From Pseudoalteromonas sp. P1-9 (GTDB lineage Bacteria; Pseudomonadota; Gammaproteobacteria; Enterobacterales; Alteromonadaceae), in assembly GCF_001399975.1 (NCBI RefSeq), contig NZ_LKBD01000028.1, positions 1 to 60,408 on the forward strand: DNA of 60,408 nucleotides, read 5' to 3'. Positions 15,286 to 25,333 of this stretch are shown one piece after another. The position numbers and the translations under genes are program-made. A model generated the notes under the pieces. The model was given only the letters and a program-made list of their open reading frames with translations. It did no database searches and was not told where the DNA came from. Within the stretch, counting starts at the first letter, position 1. Every line of letters starts with the position of its first letter.

Positions 15286-17556
15286 ATGGCAATTACAATT
15301 CACAACTTAGGTTTTCCACGTATCGGGAAAAAGCGCGAACTTAAAAAGGCGGTTGAGGCCTATTGGCGAAATGAGAGTTCACTCACAGAACTGCAAGAGC
15401 AAGGACAAGCAATTCGCAAAGACAATTGGCAACTACAGCAAAGCCAAGGTGTTGAGTTGTTGCCTGTAGGGGATTTTGCATGGTACGACCATGTACTTAG
15501 TACCTCTTTGCTGTTTGGTGTTGTACCAAAACGCCATCAAAGTAGCACTGGGGAAATTGATCTAGATACTTTATTTCGAATTGGTCGTGGTAAGGCGCCT
15601 TCGGGCTGTGCTTGTGCAGCCAGTGAAATGACCAAGTGGTTTAATACCAACTATCACTACATCGTACCTGAACTGACTGAAAATCAAACATTTGAAATTA
15701 GCTTTACCGAGCTATTTGATCAGGTAAAAGAAGCGCAAGCGCTTGGTCTCCAGGTGAAACCTGTATTGGTTGGTCCGGTAACTTATTTGCATTTGGCAAA
15801 AACTGTCGGCGAATTTGATAAGTTAGACCTGCTGCCACGTCTGCTGACAGCGTATCAACATGTACTGAGTAAATTAGCTGATTTAGGTGTTGAATGGGTG
15901 CAAATAGATGAGCCTATTTTAGCGTTAGAACTAACGAAGGAATACCGTTTAGCGCTTACAACAAGTTTTAATAAACTGCATGGACAAGGTATAAAGCTGC
16001 TGCTGGCAACGTATTTTGGTTCAGTAGAAAATTACCTAGATGATATTGCAGCGTACCCAGTAGACGGCGTGCATTTTGATTTGGTTGCCGAAGCGCAAGA
16101 TATAGAGAACATTAACGAGCGCATAGCTAAAGACAAAGTATTGTCTTTAGGTGTTATCAACGGCCGTAATATTTGGAAAACGGATCTCGAAGCGGTTTAC
16201 AACCAAATACAATCGCTCGTTTCATCACGTGAGCATGTTTGGTTAGCGCCTTCGTGCTCGTTGTTACATACGCCTGTTGATTTAGCCTTGGAAACAACGC
16301 TTGATGGTGAAATTAAATCCTGGCTTGCATTTGCAAAACAAAAAGGGCACGAATTATCGTTATTGAAACAGGCCTTGCTGTCGGGGGATATAACTTCGCT
16401 CATTGACTATTCAGCGCCAGTGAAAGCGCGTGCTAAATCGCTGCGTGTAAACGATGGTGCAGTGAAGTTACGCGTTGATAGCCTAACCAAGCAAGATGGT
16501 GAGCGTACGAGCCCTTTTGCTAAACGTCAGTTGGTTCAAAAGCAAGCGCTTGGTTTACCTATTTTACCAACCACTACTATCGGCTCTTTCCCGCAAACAA
16601 CGGCTATCCGTAAGGCGCGTCGCGATTTTAAAGCCGGTAATATTAGCGAAGCTGATTACACGGCTCAAATGCAAAATGAAATTTCTTATGCCGTTGCACA
16701 GCAAGAAACTGTGGACCTCGATGTGTTAGTTCACGGCGAAGCAGAGCGTAATGATATGGTGGAGTATTTTGGCGAATTGCTTGAAGGCTTTGCCTTTACC
16801 CAATTTGGCTGGGTGCAATCGTATGGCTCACGTTGTGTTAAGCCACCGATTATTTGGGGCGATATTAGCCGTAAACACCCGATGACGGTTAACTGGACCG
16901 AATATGCACAATCACTCACTAATAAACAGATGAAAGGCATGTTAACAGGCCCTGTGACGATTTTGTTTTGGTCGTTTATCCGCGATGATCTTGATAAACC
17001 AACAATTGCCAATCAAATAGCGCTGGCACTGCGCGACGAAGTGGTTGATTTAGAAAAAGCGGGCATAAACATTATTCAAATTGATGAACCTGCATTTCGT
17101 GAAGGCTTGCCGTTAAAAGCATCAAAGTGGCAAGACTATTTAAACTGGGCGGCGTATGCGTTTCGTGTATCGGCATCTGGCGTAAGCGACAGCACGCAAA
17201 TTCATACCCATATGTGTTATGCCGAATTTAACGATATTATCGCGGCGATTGCCGATATGGATGCAGATGTGATTACCATTGAAACGTCGCGTTCAAATAT
17301 GGAATTACTTAACGCATTTGAAGATTTTGATTATCCAAATGAGATAGGACCTGGCGTTTACGATATTCACAGTCCGAATATTCCAGAGGTAACGTGGATT
17401 AAACAGTTGATGAAAGAGGCCGCGAAGAAAGTGCCGGTGGAGCGTCTTTGGATAAACCCAGATTGCGGTTTAAAAACCCGTGGCTGGCAAGAAACCCAAG
17501 CAGCACTTAAAAACATGGTAACCGCAGCAAAAGAGCTCAGACAAGAACTCGTTTAA
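15286..17556 (+). CDS. metE: Cobalamin-independent methionine synthase
   Basis: A 756-residue enzyme that moves the methyl group from 5-methyltetrahydropteroyltri-L-glutamate to homocysteine, the last step of methionine synthesis without vitamin B12. It has the two-barrel MetE layout: the N-terminal half starts with [22 protein letters not shown], and the C-terminal catalytic half starts near [15 protein letters not shown]. Zinc and homocysteine ligands are visible in HTHMCYAEF (His and Cys) and in the final [11 protein letters not shown] (Cys). AAGGA lies eight bases before ATG. It is divergent from metR and preceded by Met boxes, so activation by MetR and repression by MetJ are both expected. 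Confidence 0.97.
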   Translation: MAITIHNLGFPRIGKKRELKKAVEAYWRNESSLTELQEQGQAIRKDNWQLQQSQGVELLPVGDFAWYDHVLSTSLLFGVVPKRHQSSTGEIDLDTLFRIGRGKAPSGCACAASEMTKWFNTNYHYIVPELTENQTFEISFTELFDQVKEAQALGLQVKPVLVGPVTYLHLAKTVGEFDKLDLLPRLLTAYQHVLSKLADLGVEWVQIDEPILALELTKEYRLALTTSFNKLHGQGIKLLLATYFGSVENYLDDIAAYPVDGVHFDLVAEAQDIENINERIAKDKVLSLGVINGRNIWKTDLEAVYNQIQSLVSSREHVWLAPSCSLLHTPVDLALETTLDGEIKSWLAFAKQKGHELSLLKQALLSGDITSLIDYSAPVKARAKSLRVNDGAVKLRVDSLTKQDGERTSPFAKRQLVQKQALGLPILPTTTIGSFPQTTAIRKARRDFKAGNISEADYTAQMQNEISYAVAQQETVDLDVLVHGEAERNDMVEYFGELLEGFAFTQFGWVQSYGSRCVKPPIIWGDISRKHPMTVNWTEYAQSLTNKQMKGMLTGPVTILFWSFIRDDLDKPTIANQIALALRDEVVDLEKAGINIIQIDEPAFREGLPLKASKWQDYLNWAAYAFRVSASGVSDSTQIHTHMCYAEFNDIIAAIADMDADVITIETSRSNMELLNAFEDFDYPNEIGPGVYDIHSPNIPEVTWIKQLMKEAAKKVPVERLWINPDCGLKTRGWQETQAALKNMVTAAKELRQELV

Positions 17557-17571
17557 GTCACGTTTGATATG

Positions 17572-17607
17572 CAGGAAAACTGAGTTTGGCTTAACTCAGT
17601 TTTCCTG
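17572..17607. terminator. Long hairpin between metE and the GGDEF-EAL gene
   Basis: CAGGAAAACTGAGTT (17572-17586), loop TGGCTT, AACTCAGTTTTCCTG (17593-17607): a perfect 15-bp stem at the convergent ends of metE and the c-di-GMP gene, and it contains that gene's stop codon. It lacks a separate long T run, so it may work as a bidirectional terminator or as a 3'-end stabiliser. Confidence 0.65.
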
Positions 17608-20002
17608 TGGTTAAAAAGGTAAACGCTTGTTTTGCAGGCATAGGTTTTGCTACTAAAAAGCCTTGACCATATTGGCATTTAGTTTGTTTTAGTACGTCGA
17701 GCTGGGTTTGTGTTTCAATTCCTTCAGCTACCACGTCAAATTCAAGGGCGCTGGCAAGCGTTAAAATAGCATCAACCAATGGGTGGTTTTCGCCGCAGTT
17801 AAGGTTATCAATAAAACTTTTATCAATTTTTAAAATATGAATAGGTAATTGATGCAAATAACCGAGTGCCGAATAACCCGTACCAAAGTCATCTAAACAC
17901 AGTTTTACGCCGCAGGTTTTCAGCTTTTCAATAATTTCTGTCGCAAGGGAAAGGTTTTCAATTAGCCCCGATTCAGTAATTTCAATGCATAAACTACCTA
18001 ATGGCAATTTGTATTCAAAGTAAAGACGCTGAATAAAATCAGCAAACTCTAACGTTGAAAAATGCTTAGACGACACATTTACGGTCACTTTAAAGTCTTC
18101 AGGTAATGTGCCGTGCCAAAGGCGTAATTGTTTTGCCGCAAGTTCTAAAATATGTAAATCAAGGGCGAGGATTTGCCCGGTTTCTTCTGCTAGTGGAATA
18201 AAATCAGCAGGTGAAATAAACCCACGCTCAGGGTGATGCCAACGCACTAAGGCTTCAAAACCAATGATTTCGCCCGTTTGAATGGTAAAAATAGGCTGAT
18301 AGAAAAGCGCAAACTCGTGTTTATTCATACCACTTTGAATATCGCTTTCTAAAAGTGCAGCGCCTTTCAGTTTTTGTCGCATGGTGTCGTTAAAAAACTG
18401 TACTTTGCCACGGCCAAGTGATTTTGCTTGGTACATTGCGGCATCTGCTCGCTGCAAAATTTTATAGGCTTCGTCGGTGTCTTTGTTGGCAAAGGCAACA
18501 CCAATGCTGGTTGATGCTTGCAGTAAATGGTCATCAATTAAAATAGGATCTTTCAGCGCGAGCTTTATGCGCTCAATTACAGGTGTAACGTCTTCTGCGC
18601 CAAAAATATCACACAGTAAAATAGCAAACTCGTCGCCACCTAAGCGTGCAAAGGTATCGGTTTCGCGAATACATTGACCAATAATGTTGCAGATCTTAAC
18701 TAAAAATTTATCCCCGACTTGATGGCCTAAAGTATCGTTAATCATTTTAAAACGATCAAAGTCTAAATAGAGCAGGGCATGAATTTTAGGGTTATTACTG
18801 CGGCCAAGTGCGTTAATCGCAAGGGTTAAATGGTCAATTAACAATGCACGGTTGGCAATGCCTGTGAGTTCGTCGTGCATTACTTTGTGTTGCAATGCTT
18901 GCTCGGCAAAAACGCGATTAATTACAAGGCGAATTTGTTGGCTAATATAAGTTAATAAGTCTTTATCATGCTCGGTGTAGCTAACGCTGTGGTTGTAACT
19001 CTGCACCACAATAATGCCCGATAGCTCGTCGTTTAACTCAAACGGTACACCAAGCCAAGAATTAGGCTGTGCACCAATTAAATCAAAGTCACCGTTATCA
19101 ATATGGCGTTGGTATTCATCGCCATTGATTAGTACGGCTTGTTGCTTATTGATGGCATAAACCGATGCGGTTTTTTGTATTTGCGCATTACTAAAGCGTT
19201 TTAACGTAATGCGCTCTACGCCATGCTCAATAATGTACGGAATTTCTAAGCCACGGGTTTGTTTATTGTAATAACCAATAAACAAATTTTCGGCAGGCAG
19301 TAAGGTTTTAACAATGTCGTGCAGGCCAGTATAAAAACTGTCCATGGTCTGCGAATCTGAACTTAAGTTAGCAATTTGCAACATGCCTTTTTCAAGCAGC
19401 TGTGCGTAGTTAAGTTGATTAATAGTATCGGTAAGATTGGCAACCGTTTTGCACTGGTCAATTTTGGCGCTGAGCATTGACGCAACGGTCGTTAAAATAC
19501 TCAAGTGATCGGCTGTGTAGTAGTCTTTCTCAGGGTGTTCGCAATCAATTACGCCAAGTACTTGGCCGTCGTAAACTAGTGGTACACATATTTCCGAAAG
19601 CACGTTGCCGCTAATATCTAAGTAACGCTTGTCTTGTGATACGTCGCTAATAATTTCCGCGCAACCGGTTTCAAACACATGACCGCAAATACCTTCTGAA
19701 ATAGAAATAGCGAGTTGTTCATTTTCAATATTATTGTGTTTATGAATGGATGAAACTTGGTTGAGTATTTGCTTTTCTAAATCGGCGATAAAAATGGAAC
19801 ATTCATCAAAACCAAGACGTTTAACTACTTGATGCGTCACGTAGTCGTAGAGCTCGTCGAGATCAACAATACGAATGAGCGACGAGGCAAACTCGTTAAT
19901 AATACTTAACTGATTAGCTCTGGTGGTAATTGCGTCTACATTATCGCCCGATGAATACTGCATAAAAGCGCTTGCTAGCCGTGTGTTATTAGAAGTTAAC
20001 AC
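17591..20002 (-). CDS. GAF-GAF-GGDEF-EAL cyclic-di-GMP enzyme
   Basis: An 803-residue cytosolic signalling protein. Two GAF sensor domains (residues ~40-185 and ~205-365) precede a GGDEF domain (~375-535) and an EAL domain (~550-795). The GGDEF motif is intact (455-459), and the inhibitory I-site RETD stands at the correct distance (446-449), so diguanylate cyclase activity with product feedback is possible. The EAL motif (583-585, GFEALVRWHH) and DDFGTGYSALGYL are intact too, so phosphodiesterase activity is also expected. No membrane segments are seen. The start is GTG 20002; an ATG 13 codons in is an alternative. What the GAF domains bind cannot be told from the sequence. Confidence 0.93.
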   Translation of the reverse strand: MLTSNNTRLASAFMQYSSGDNVDAITTRANQLSIINEFASSLIRIVDLDELYDYVTHQVVKRLGFDECSIFIADLEKQILNQVSSIHKHNNIENEQLAISISEGICGHVFETGCAEIISDVSQDKRYLDISGNVLSEICVPLVYDGQVLGVIDCEHPEKDYYTADHLSILTTVASMLSAKIDQCKTVANLTDTINQLNYAQLLEKGMLQIANLSSDSQTMDSFYTGLHDIVKTLLPAENLFIGYYNKQTRGLEIPYIIEHGVERITLKRFSNAQIQKTASVYAINKQQAVLINGDEYQRHIDNGDFDLIGAQPNSWLGVPFELNDELSGIIVVQSYNHSVSYTEHDKDLLTYISQQIRLVINRVFAEQALQHKVMHDELTGIANRALLIDHLTLAINALGRSNNPKIHALLYLDFDRFKMINDTLGHQVGDKFLVKICNIIGQCIRETDTFARLGGDEFAILLCDIFGAEDVTPVIERIKLALKDPILIDDHLLQASTSIGVAFANKDTDEAYKILQRADAAMYQAKSLGRGKVQFFNDTMRQKLKGAALLESDIQSGMNKHEFALFYQPIFTIQTGEIIGFEALVRWHHPERGFISPADFIPLAEETGQILALDLHILELAAKQLRLWHGTLPEDFKVTVNVSSKHFSTLEFADFIQRLYFEYKLPLGSLCIEITESGLIENLSLATEIIEKLKTCGVKLCLDDFGTGYSALGYLHQLPIHILKIDKSFIDNLNCGENHPLVDAILTLASALEFDVVAEGIETQTQLDVLKQTKCQYGQGFLVAKPMPAKQAFTFLTTGKLS

Positions 20003-20050
20003 AAATGTAACTCAGCAAGCGCATTTGCTCAATAAAAGTTTGTTTTGCGG

Positions 20051-21742
20051 TTATAAAATATGATTATGCTCGGCGTTAACTTTAAGCGTTTTAGGCATTA
20101 AATAATCGCGATATAAATAACGATAAAGTCTATTTGGCTTTTCTTTTTGCGCGGCTTCTTGGTGTGGGTTAGTTTGCTTATAGCTTGCTAAATAGTGTGC
20201 AAACGTATCGCTGTGCTTTGCCACTAAACTGTCGAGTAACTCACTGTAGCCGTCAAAGTAATCGGTGCGTAAAAAGTGCGCTAACTGACGATAATCCTCT
20301 AAGGCATTCTCAGATAAATAACGGTGTGCTAAATACGACCACTGGTAAACACGTTTTGAACCATCTTGGTAGGTAGTGTCAAAGACTTCACGCAAGGTAG
20401 GCCATTTTGCTTGCTCGGTTTCGTGCAATAACTTATTTACGCGGTCATTACTGTTCCCTTGCGCTATTAATTCTGCGCCACCTTCACTCCACCAAACTAA
20501 GTGGCTTGGAAAGTGGCCAAAACCATCGTATTTATTAAAACGGCCATCTAAATAGTGCACGTATTCATGGTTCAGGTTCCAAACCGAAAAATCTTCTTTC
20601 CAAAATGCTTTAAAAGAATAAAAAGTAGCTTGGTTACCGGGTTTGCTCGGCTTACCTTCAATGTACATACCGCCATTGTCGGTGCTGATATCAAAAATCA
20701 TTTGGCCGTGCTGGTTGTAGCCTGTGTAGTTATCAAAAATAACAACACGCAGTGCTTCATTAAAATCGTTTGGCACAGGTTGGCGGTTGGTAGCGTATAC
20801 GTCATGGAAATGTGACTCTTGCGAAATTAAACGCTCGCAACTTATATTAAGTTGCTCGGTAGTCAAAGTTTGTGCGCGAATAAACAGCGAATCGGAACAT
20901 TTATGGTTAATTGGCAGGGCATCATCAAGTTTTATTTCGCTGCAGCGGCCTTTAAATTCCTCATCACAAGCTGATTTACCACGGAAGCTATTTACTAAAT
21001 AACGCTGTGAAAAGATAAACTCTTTATTTGTGTTTGGGTTTTGCTCAAGTGCTTGCCACACTTTTTCATCAAGTGCTTTTTCAGCTGCTTCATCATCTAA
21101 AAGATAATGAATGTAGCCAAGCGCCCAAGCCGCGTGCGCTTGCTGCCAACCGTTATCGTTTTGAAGTAAGTCGAGTAATTCTTGTTGCCAGTCAGTTTGT
21201 GCAAGTACCGCTTGTTTAATCTCATCTTCACCGCGTGCTTCAAATGCTAAAAAACCAATGGCGCGAAGTTGTTCCCATTTAGCATATTGCGCTGCAAGCG
21301 GGCTTGAATCGCTAAGCGCTACATTTGGAAGTAAAGGTAAGTGCTTAGCTAATTTATCTTTTAAATCATCAAAATAGTAATAGCGGTAAAGTGTTACCGC
21401 GTAATTTTCGATGGTGCGGTAGTCGTCTTTCGCGATGGTTTTCATGCGGGCAAATAACGCGCTATCCAATGCAATTAGTTGCTCAGTCGTTAGGTTTTTC
21501 GTATTGCCAAAATAGCTAAAACCGCGCAGGGCATAAAGTGTTTCATTAATATCGGCACCAGCGTTTAGATTGGTAACTAGGGCATCAAAGTCACTGCTGG
21601 TTAACCCTAATTGCCAATAAGCTTGTGTGTTAATTGTGATAGGGCTTTGTAAAAGGGTGGCTGTTGGCTCGCTTGTAGTCGAGGCACAACCCGAAGCAAG
21701 TAACCCTGTTAACAACAGAGAAGTAGCGCGTGTTAGTTTCAT
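20051..21742 (-). CDS. Collagenase-like (M9 family) zinc metallopeptidase, lipoprotein
   Basis: A 563-residue predicted lipoprotein (hydrophobic leader ending LLASGCAS, Cys19) with the two-part core of Vibrio-type M9 collagenases. A helical N-terminal activator region (~40-320) precedes a catalytic region (~325-470). The zinc motif is HEYVH (392-396), and the third ligand is Glu420 in WWSEGGAE. YLDGRFNKYDGFGHFPSHLVW is characteristic of the family. There are no PKD or collagen-binding C-terminal domains, which secreted collagenases often carry, so it is a compact, membrane-anchored form. It stands alone, divergent from pyrC. A marine bacterium could use it to degrade collagen-like or other proteins at the cell surface. 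Confidence 0.9.
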   Translation of the reverse strand: MKLTRATSLLLTGLLASGCASTTSEPTATLLQSPITINTQAYWQLGLTSSDFDALVTNLNAGADINETLYALRGFSYFGNTKNLTTEQLIALDSALFARMKTIAKDDYRTIENYAVTLYRYYYFDDLKDKLAKHLPLLPNVALSDSSPLAAQYAKWEQLRAIGFLAFEARGEDEIKQAVLAQTDWQQELLDLLQNDNGWQQAHAAWALGYIHYLLDDEAAEKALDEKVWQALEQNPNTNKEFIFSQRYLVNSFRGKSACDEEFKGRCSEIKLDDALPINHKCSDSLFIRAQTLTTEQLNISCERLISQESHFHDVYATNRQPVPNDFNEALRVVIFDNYTGYNQHGQMIFDISTDNGGMYIEGKPSKPGNQATFYSFKAFWKEDFSVWNLNHEYVHYLDGRFNKYDGFGHFPSHLVWWSEGGAELIAQGNSNDRVNKLLHETEQAKWPTLREVFDTTYQDGSKRVYQWSYLAHRYLSENALEDYRQLAHFLRTDYFDGYSELLDSLVAKHSDTFAHYLASYKQTNPHQEAAQKEKPNRLYRYLYRDYLMPKTLKVNAEHNHIL

Positions 21743-21792
21743 TTTTGGTCTCTACTTTTATTAATGTGTGCGCTAACTTATCAAAAAGGGAT

Positions 21793-21884
21793 ATTGTATA
21801 CAATTATTATCGATAAACCTCATTGCTAGCGCTTTACAGCGGCATCACAAGTCAATAAGATCACCACAATCGGACGTTCGTCCG
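21793..21884. promoter_or_regulatory. Control region between the collagenase gene and pyrC
   Basis: A perfect 12-bp palindrome ATTGTATACAAT (21793-21804) lies 51 bases before the collagenase gene and looks like a repressor operator of the GntR type. Further on, CGGACG-TT-CGTCCG (21871-21884) forms a hairpin 26 bases before the pyrC start codon. Hairpins near the pyrC start control its translation in enterobacteria, but this one lies too far upstream to cover the ribosome-binding site, so its role is open. Confidence 0.4.
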
Positions 21885-21909
21885 CTCACCGTCAATAAAA
21901 GGTAGGATC

Positions 21910-22947
21910 ATGACAGACACAACTGCTAAATTAACCATTACTCGCCCAGACGATTGGCACATTCACTTACGTGATGGCGACCAGTTAAAAGACACCGTAC
22001 GTGACGTAAGCCGTTACATGGGTCGCGCGATTATTATGCCTAACCTTGTACCACCAGCAACTTGTACTGATTCTGCCCTTAGCTACTACGAGCGAATTCA
22101 AGCGCACAATAACAGCAATTTTGAGCCGTTAATGGTGTTATATCTAACAGATAAAACAACGCCAGAAGAAATTAAAAAAGCGAAAGCGAGCGGTAAAATT
22201 GTTGCTGCTAAATTATATCCAGCAGGCGCAACCACTAATTCAGATTCAGGCGTAACGTCAATTGAGGGCATGTACCCGGTATTTGAAGCGATGGCTGAAG
22301 TGGGTATGTTGTTACTTATTCACGGTGAAGTAACTGATTCAAGCATTGATATTTTTGACCGCGAAAAAGTATTTATTGAAAACATTCTGTGCAAAATTGT
22401 AGATGATTTCCCAAATCTTAAGATTGTACTTGAGCACATTACGACGAAAGATGCGGCAGAGTTTGTAGCGGCAGCAGGTGATAATGTTGCAGCAACGATT
22501 ACGGCGCACCACTTACTGTATAACCGTAACCACATGCTAGCAGGCGGCATTCGTCCACATTACTACTGTTTACCAATTTTAAAGCGCAATATTCACCAAG
22601 AAGCGTTAATTAAAGCGGCAACCAGCGGCAGCAAAAAGTTCTTCTTAGGTACGGATTCAGCGCCGCACCTAAAAGATAAAAAAGAAGCGTCATGTGGTTG
22701 TGCTGGTTCTTACACTGCGCACGCTGCACTTGAGCTATACGCAGAAGCATTTGAAGAAGCAGGCGCACTTGATAAGTTGGAAGCATTTGCAAGCTTTAAT
22801 GGCCCAGATTTTTATGGTTTACCACGCAATACCGACACAGTGACCCTTGAAAAAGACACGTGGCAAGTACCAGAGTCATACCCACTAGGCGATGACGTTG
22901 TTGTGCCTATTCGCGCAGGCGATGAAATCACGTGGAAAGTAAAGTAA
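21910..22947 (+). CDS. pyrC: Dihydroorotase
   Basis: A 345-residue zinc enzyme of type II dihydroorotases that closes carbamoyl-aspartate to dihydroorotate in pyrimidine synthesis. Metal ligands are visible in [10 protein letters not shown] (two His near residues 16-18), the carboxylated Lys in [20 protein letters not shown], and FLGTDSAPH with the catalytic Asp. [19 protein letters not shown] is a family hallmark. Length is close to the E. coli enzyme (348). AGGTAGGATC precedes the start. It forms a single-gene unit with its own terminator. Confidence 0.97.
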   Translation: MTDTTAKLTITRPDDWHIHLRDGDQLKDTVRDVSRYMGRAIIMPNLVPPATCTDSALSYYERIQAHNNSNFEPLMVLYLTDKTTPEEIKKAKASGKIVAAKLYPAGATTNSDSGVTSIEGMYPVFEAMAEVGMLLLIHGEVTDSSIDIFDREKVFIENILCKIVDDFPNLKIVLEHITTKDAAEFVAAAGDNVAATITAHHLLYNRNHMLAGGIRPHYYCLPILKRNIHQEALIKAATSGSKKFFLGTDSAPHLKDKKEASCGCAGSYTAHAALELYAEAFEEAGALDKLEAFASFNGPDFYGLPRNTDTVTLEKDTWQVPESYPLGDDVVVPIRAGDEITWKVK

Positions 22948-22963
22948 TACATTTTCCAAATGT

Positions 22964-22992
22964 AAAAAAGCCCGCTATTTGCGGGCTTTTTT
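22964..22992. terminator. Terminator between pyrC and the MFS gene
   Basis: AAAAAAGCCCGC, loop TATTT, GCGGGCTTTTTT. A GC-rich 6-bp stem with A and T runs on both sides, so it works for both convergent genes. Confidence 0.92.
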
Positions 22993-23012
22993 GTTATTTA
23001 AATAAGTTAGCT

Positions 23013-24401
23013 TTATGGCTGATTTTGTTTATTTTCATTTGCTGTTAAGGTTTGCTCTGAACTTGCATCAAAATCTGGGTGTTGCTGCTTCGTAAACTCT
23101 TGGTCATCAAACTCTTCATCGTCTAAATCTTCTTGAGAGTGAGTGTTTTCCTCATCCACTACCAGCAATTGCTCGTGCGCTGTGGTTTCTTCAATACGCG
23201 GATCCATAGTTGCAGCCAGTGGCGATGCGGTTACATCGGATGTACCCACCACATAATCGCTTGGCTCGGGTTGCTCCGCTTTTTGCTTAGAGTTAATAAA
23301 GCTTAGCAGTGCAAACATCACCACAGTGAGCACCGCAGTTGAACCATACAAAGCTTGGTGACCAAAAAACGCCATAATTTGCGCATTCACGGCCGAACCA
23401 AGCGCTGCCCCTGCGCCAAACATAATCAGTAAAGCTGACGATACACCAACGCGGTCTTCATCTTCTACACGCGAGTTTGCTAGCGCTGATGAAAGCGGGT
23501 AGAGCGTAAAGGCAAATAAGCCAAAGGCAAAAGTTAGGGCATAAGCGACATACTGAGTAAGTGGCAATAAAAATAAGGCTAAACTCACCATACCAATGGC
23601 AACCGCGTTACTGCGAATTAAAATACTGCGGCGAATTTTGTCGGAGATAACACCCATAGGCCACTGTGCGAGTAAACCTGCAAAAATGGTGATTGACATA
23701 AACAGTGCAATTTCTTGTGCACTAAAGCCTGAAAGGCTTGCAAACGTAGGTGCTAAACCATAAAAACTACCATTAATAATGCCTGCAAAATGCACCGCCG
23801 TTAGCGATTGTGGCACTTTTTTAAAGTAGTCAATTAAACTCACTTGAATTGGTTTGAGCGGTTTAGGGTGAATACGCCGTGTAATTGAAATTGGAATTAT
23901 GCCAAGCGACAACGCCATACAGACTAAAAAGAGCGGGGCATAACCGAGCTCTGGAAATTGTGATAACGCTAATTGGCCTAATACCATGCCCAATGAAGAC
24001 ATGATCATATACATAGAAAATACCCGTCCGCGCGACTCAGGCGCAGCTTGTTCGTTGAGCCAACTCTCTAACACCATGTAGTTACACATCATGCTCAGGC
24101 CAACAATTAAACGTAGCACCAACCACAGGTAAATATTGTCACTGAGTGCATGTGCTGCAACACAAGCCGTTACCGCGGCAGTACTTGCCACAAAGGTACG
24201 AATATGACCAACCGATTTAATTAAGTGGTAACCCAATTTAGAACCAAGTAACAAGCCTAAATAATAAAATGAAGTGAGTAAACCAATCCAAAATGTGGAT
24301 ACATTATGTTGACCTAAATAAAGCGCAAGGTAAGTGGTGAGTAAACCCGTTCCACCAATTAAAAATAAGTTTGTGAAATAAAGCGAAGGGAATGATTTCA
24401 T
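23013..24401 (-). CDS. MFS transporter, YcaD-like
   Basis: A 462-residue major-facilitator protein with twelve predicted helices in residues ~1-385 and a long acidic, probably disordered cytosolic tail (EDLDDEEFDDQEF and surrounding residues). GLLTSFYYLGLLLGSKLG (helix 2 and loop) and LVLRLIVGLSMMCNYMVLESWLNE are typical of the YcaD branch. The substrate is unknown. ATG 24401 was chosen; a GTG six codons upstream is possible. The tail of about 75 residues is longer than in enteric YcaD and might serve protein interaction (inference). Confidence 0.87.
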   Translation of the reverse strand: MKSFPSLYFTNLFLIGGTGLLTTYLALYLGQHNVSTFWIGLLTSFYYLGLLLGSKLGYHLIKSVGHIRTFVASTAAVTACVAAHALSDNIYLWLVLRLIVGLSMMCNYMVLESWLNEQAAPESRGRVFSMYMIMSSLGMVLGQLALSQFPELGYAPLFLVCMALSLGIIPISITRRIHPKPLKPIQVSLIDYFKKVPQSLTAVHFAGIINGSFYGLAPTFASLSGFSAQEIALFMSITIFAGLLAQWPMGVISDKIRRSILIRSNAVAIGMVSLALFLLPLTQYVAYALTFAFGLFAFTLYPLSSALANSRVEDEDRVGVSSALLIMFGAGAALGSAVNAQIMAFFGHQALYGSTAVLTVVMFALLSFINSKQKAEQPEPSDYVVGTSDVTASPLAATMDPRIEETTAHEQLLVVDEENTHSQEDLDDEEFDDQEFTKQQHPDFDASSEQTLTANENKQNQP

Positions 24402-24674
24402 TGAAATACTTTTTTGCACGGTTAGGTAATTATACTAGAAGATTGAAAGGGTATTTCCAAGGAGGAAATTGAAGATTTTGATACTGATCTTTATTGGTAT
24501 TAGTTAGCGAGTAGGGTTGTAACTTTTGTGGTGGTAAAGGGGAGTGAAGATAATTTAAAAACCTGTTTTTAGTAAATCAAAGAGTGATTTTAAGTTAACA
24601 GACAAAGTGCAAGACCTGATCCTCAAGCCTTGTAATCTAAATATACGCAAACAATCTTTATAAAAATTAACTAT

Positions 24675-24894
24675 ATTTGTCGCGCTGGCGACCGCAGCCA
24701 AAAGGTGGCTAACGCCAGCCCCCCTTTGGATTCCCCCGGCGCCCCTAAATCAAACTTAATCTTCAAACAGAATTTTAATGTGAACATAAACGCCATGAAT
24801 CGGCATCCATGCCTCAGCATGGCTTGCTCGACCGCTACGCTCCCTGTCTCGCATTATTCATTTAAAATCCGTTTTCAGGTTTGATTAAGGGGGA
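24675..24894. repeat. Long intergenic repeat, left copy
   Basis: A 220-base non-coding unit whose two ends recur in inverted orientation at 26773-27113. The outer end, 24675-24692 (starts ATTTGTCGCGCTGG), is an 18-bp perfect match to 27096-27113. The inner end, 24872-24894 (TTTTCAGGTTTGATTAAGGG and three more bases), matches 26773-26795 perfectly over 23 bp. The middle is only partly alike (e.g. CCCCTAAATCAAACTTAATCTTCAAA against a near match in the other copy). The outer end can fold on itself (GTCGC-GCTG-GCGAC). Such units are likely dispersed repeats of this genome. Confidence 0.7.
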
Positions 24895-25333
24895 AGTTAA
24901 TCTCAGCAAAAGACTTCAAGGTCGCAAATGAGCGAGGAACAGCCGTTCACAATTTGATTTCAAAAGATCATACCTATATTAACTTTTGATTTCGTTGAAT
25001 ACCTGAAAAGTATGTGTATTTGCACAGGTATAATAGTTAACCAATCAAAAATGTGATTTTACTTCCTATTAAATAAATTTATTAATTCTCGCTTTACCTA
25101 GCCCATAAAATTCAACTTATTGATTAATAATTAGATTTTTAAAGCTATTTCGTATTTAATAGGACACAACTGAGGGCTCGATAAGACAGGTCTCGCTTTC
25201 TTTTCGAAAATTAAATACGTTAGCGCCCTTTAAAATGTAATTTATTAATATTAATCAATTGCTTATTGTTATTTTTTATCAAATTTTAGGTGATGTCTGA
25301 AAATTACATATCCGGCATTCTCGATAATAAGCG
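24895..25333. other. Non-coding spacer before the cassette
   Basis: About 440 AT-rich bases without a convincing gene. A 10-bp inverted repeat, CGTATTTAAT (25149-25158) and ATTAAATACG (25211-25220), flanks a structured 50-base stretch; its role is unknown. Confidence 0.5.
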
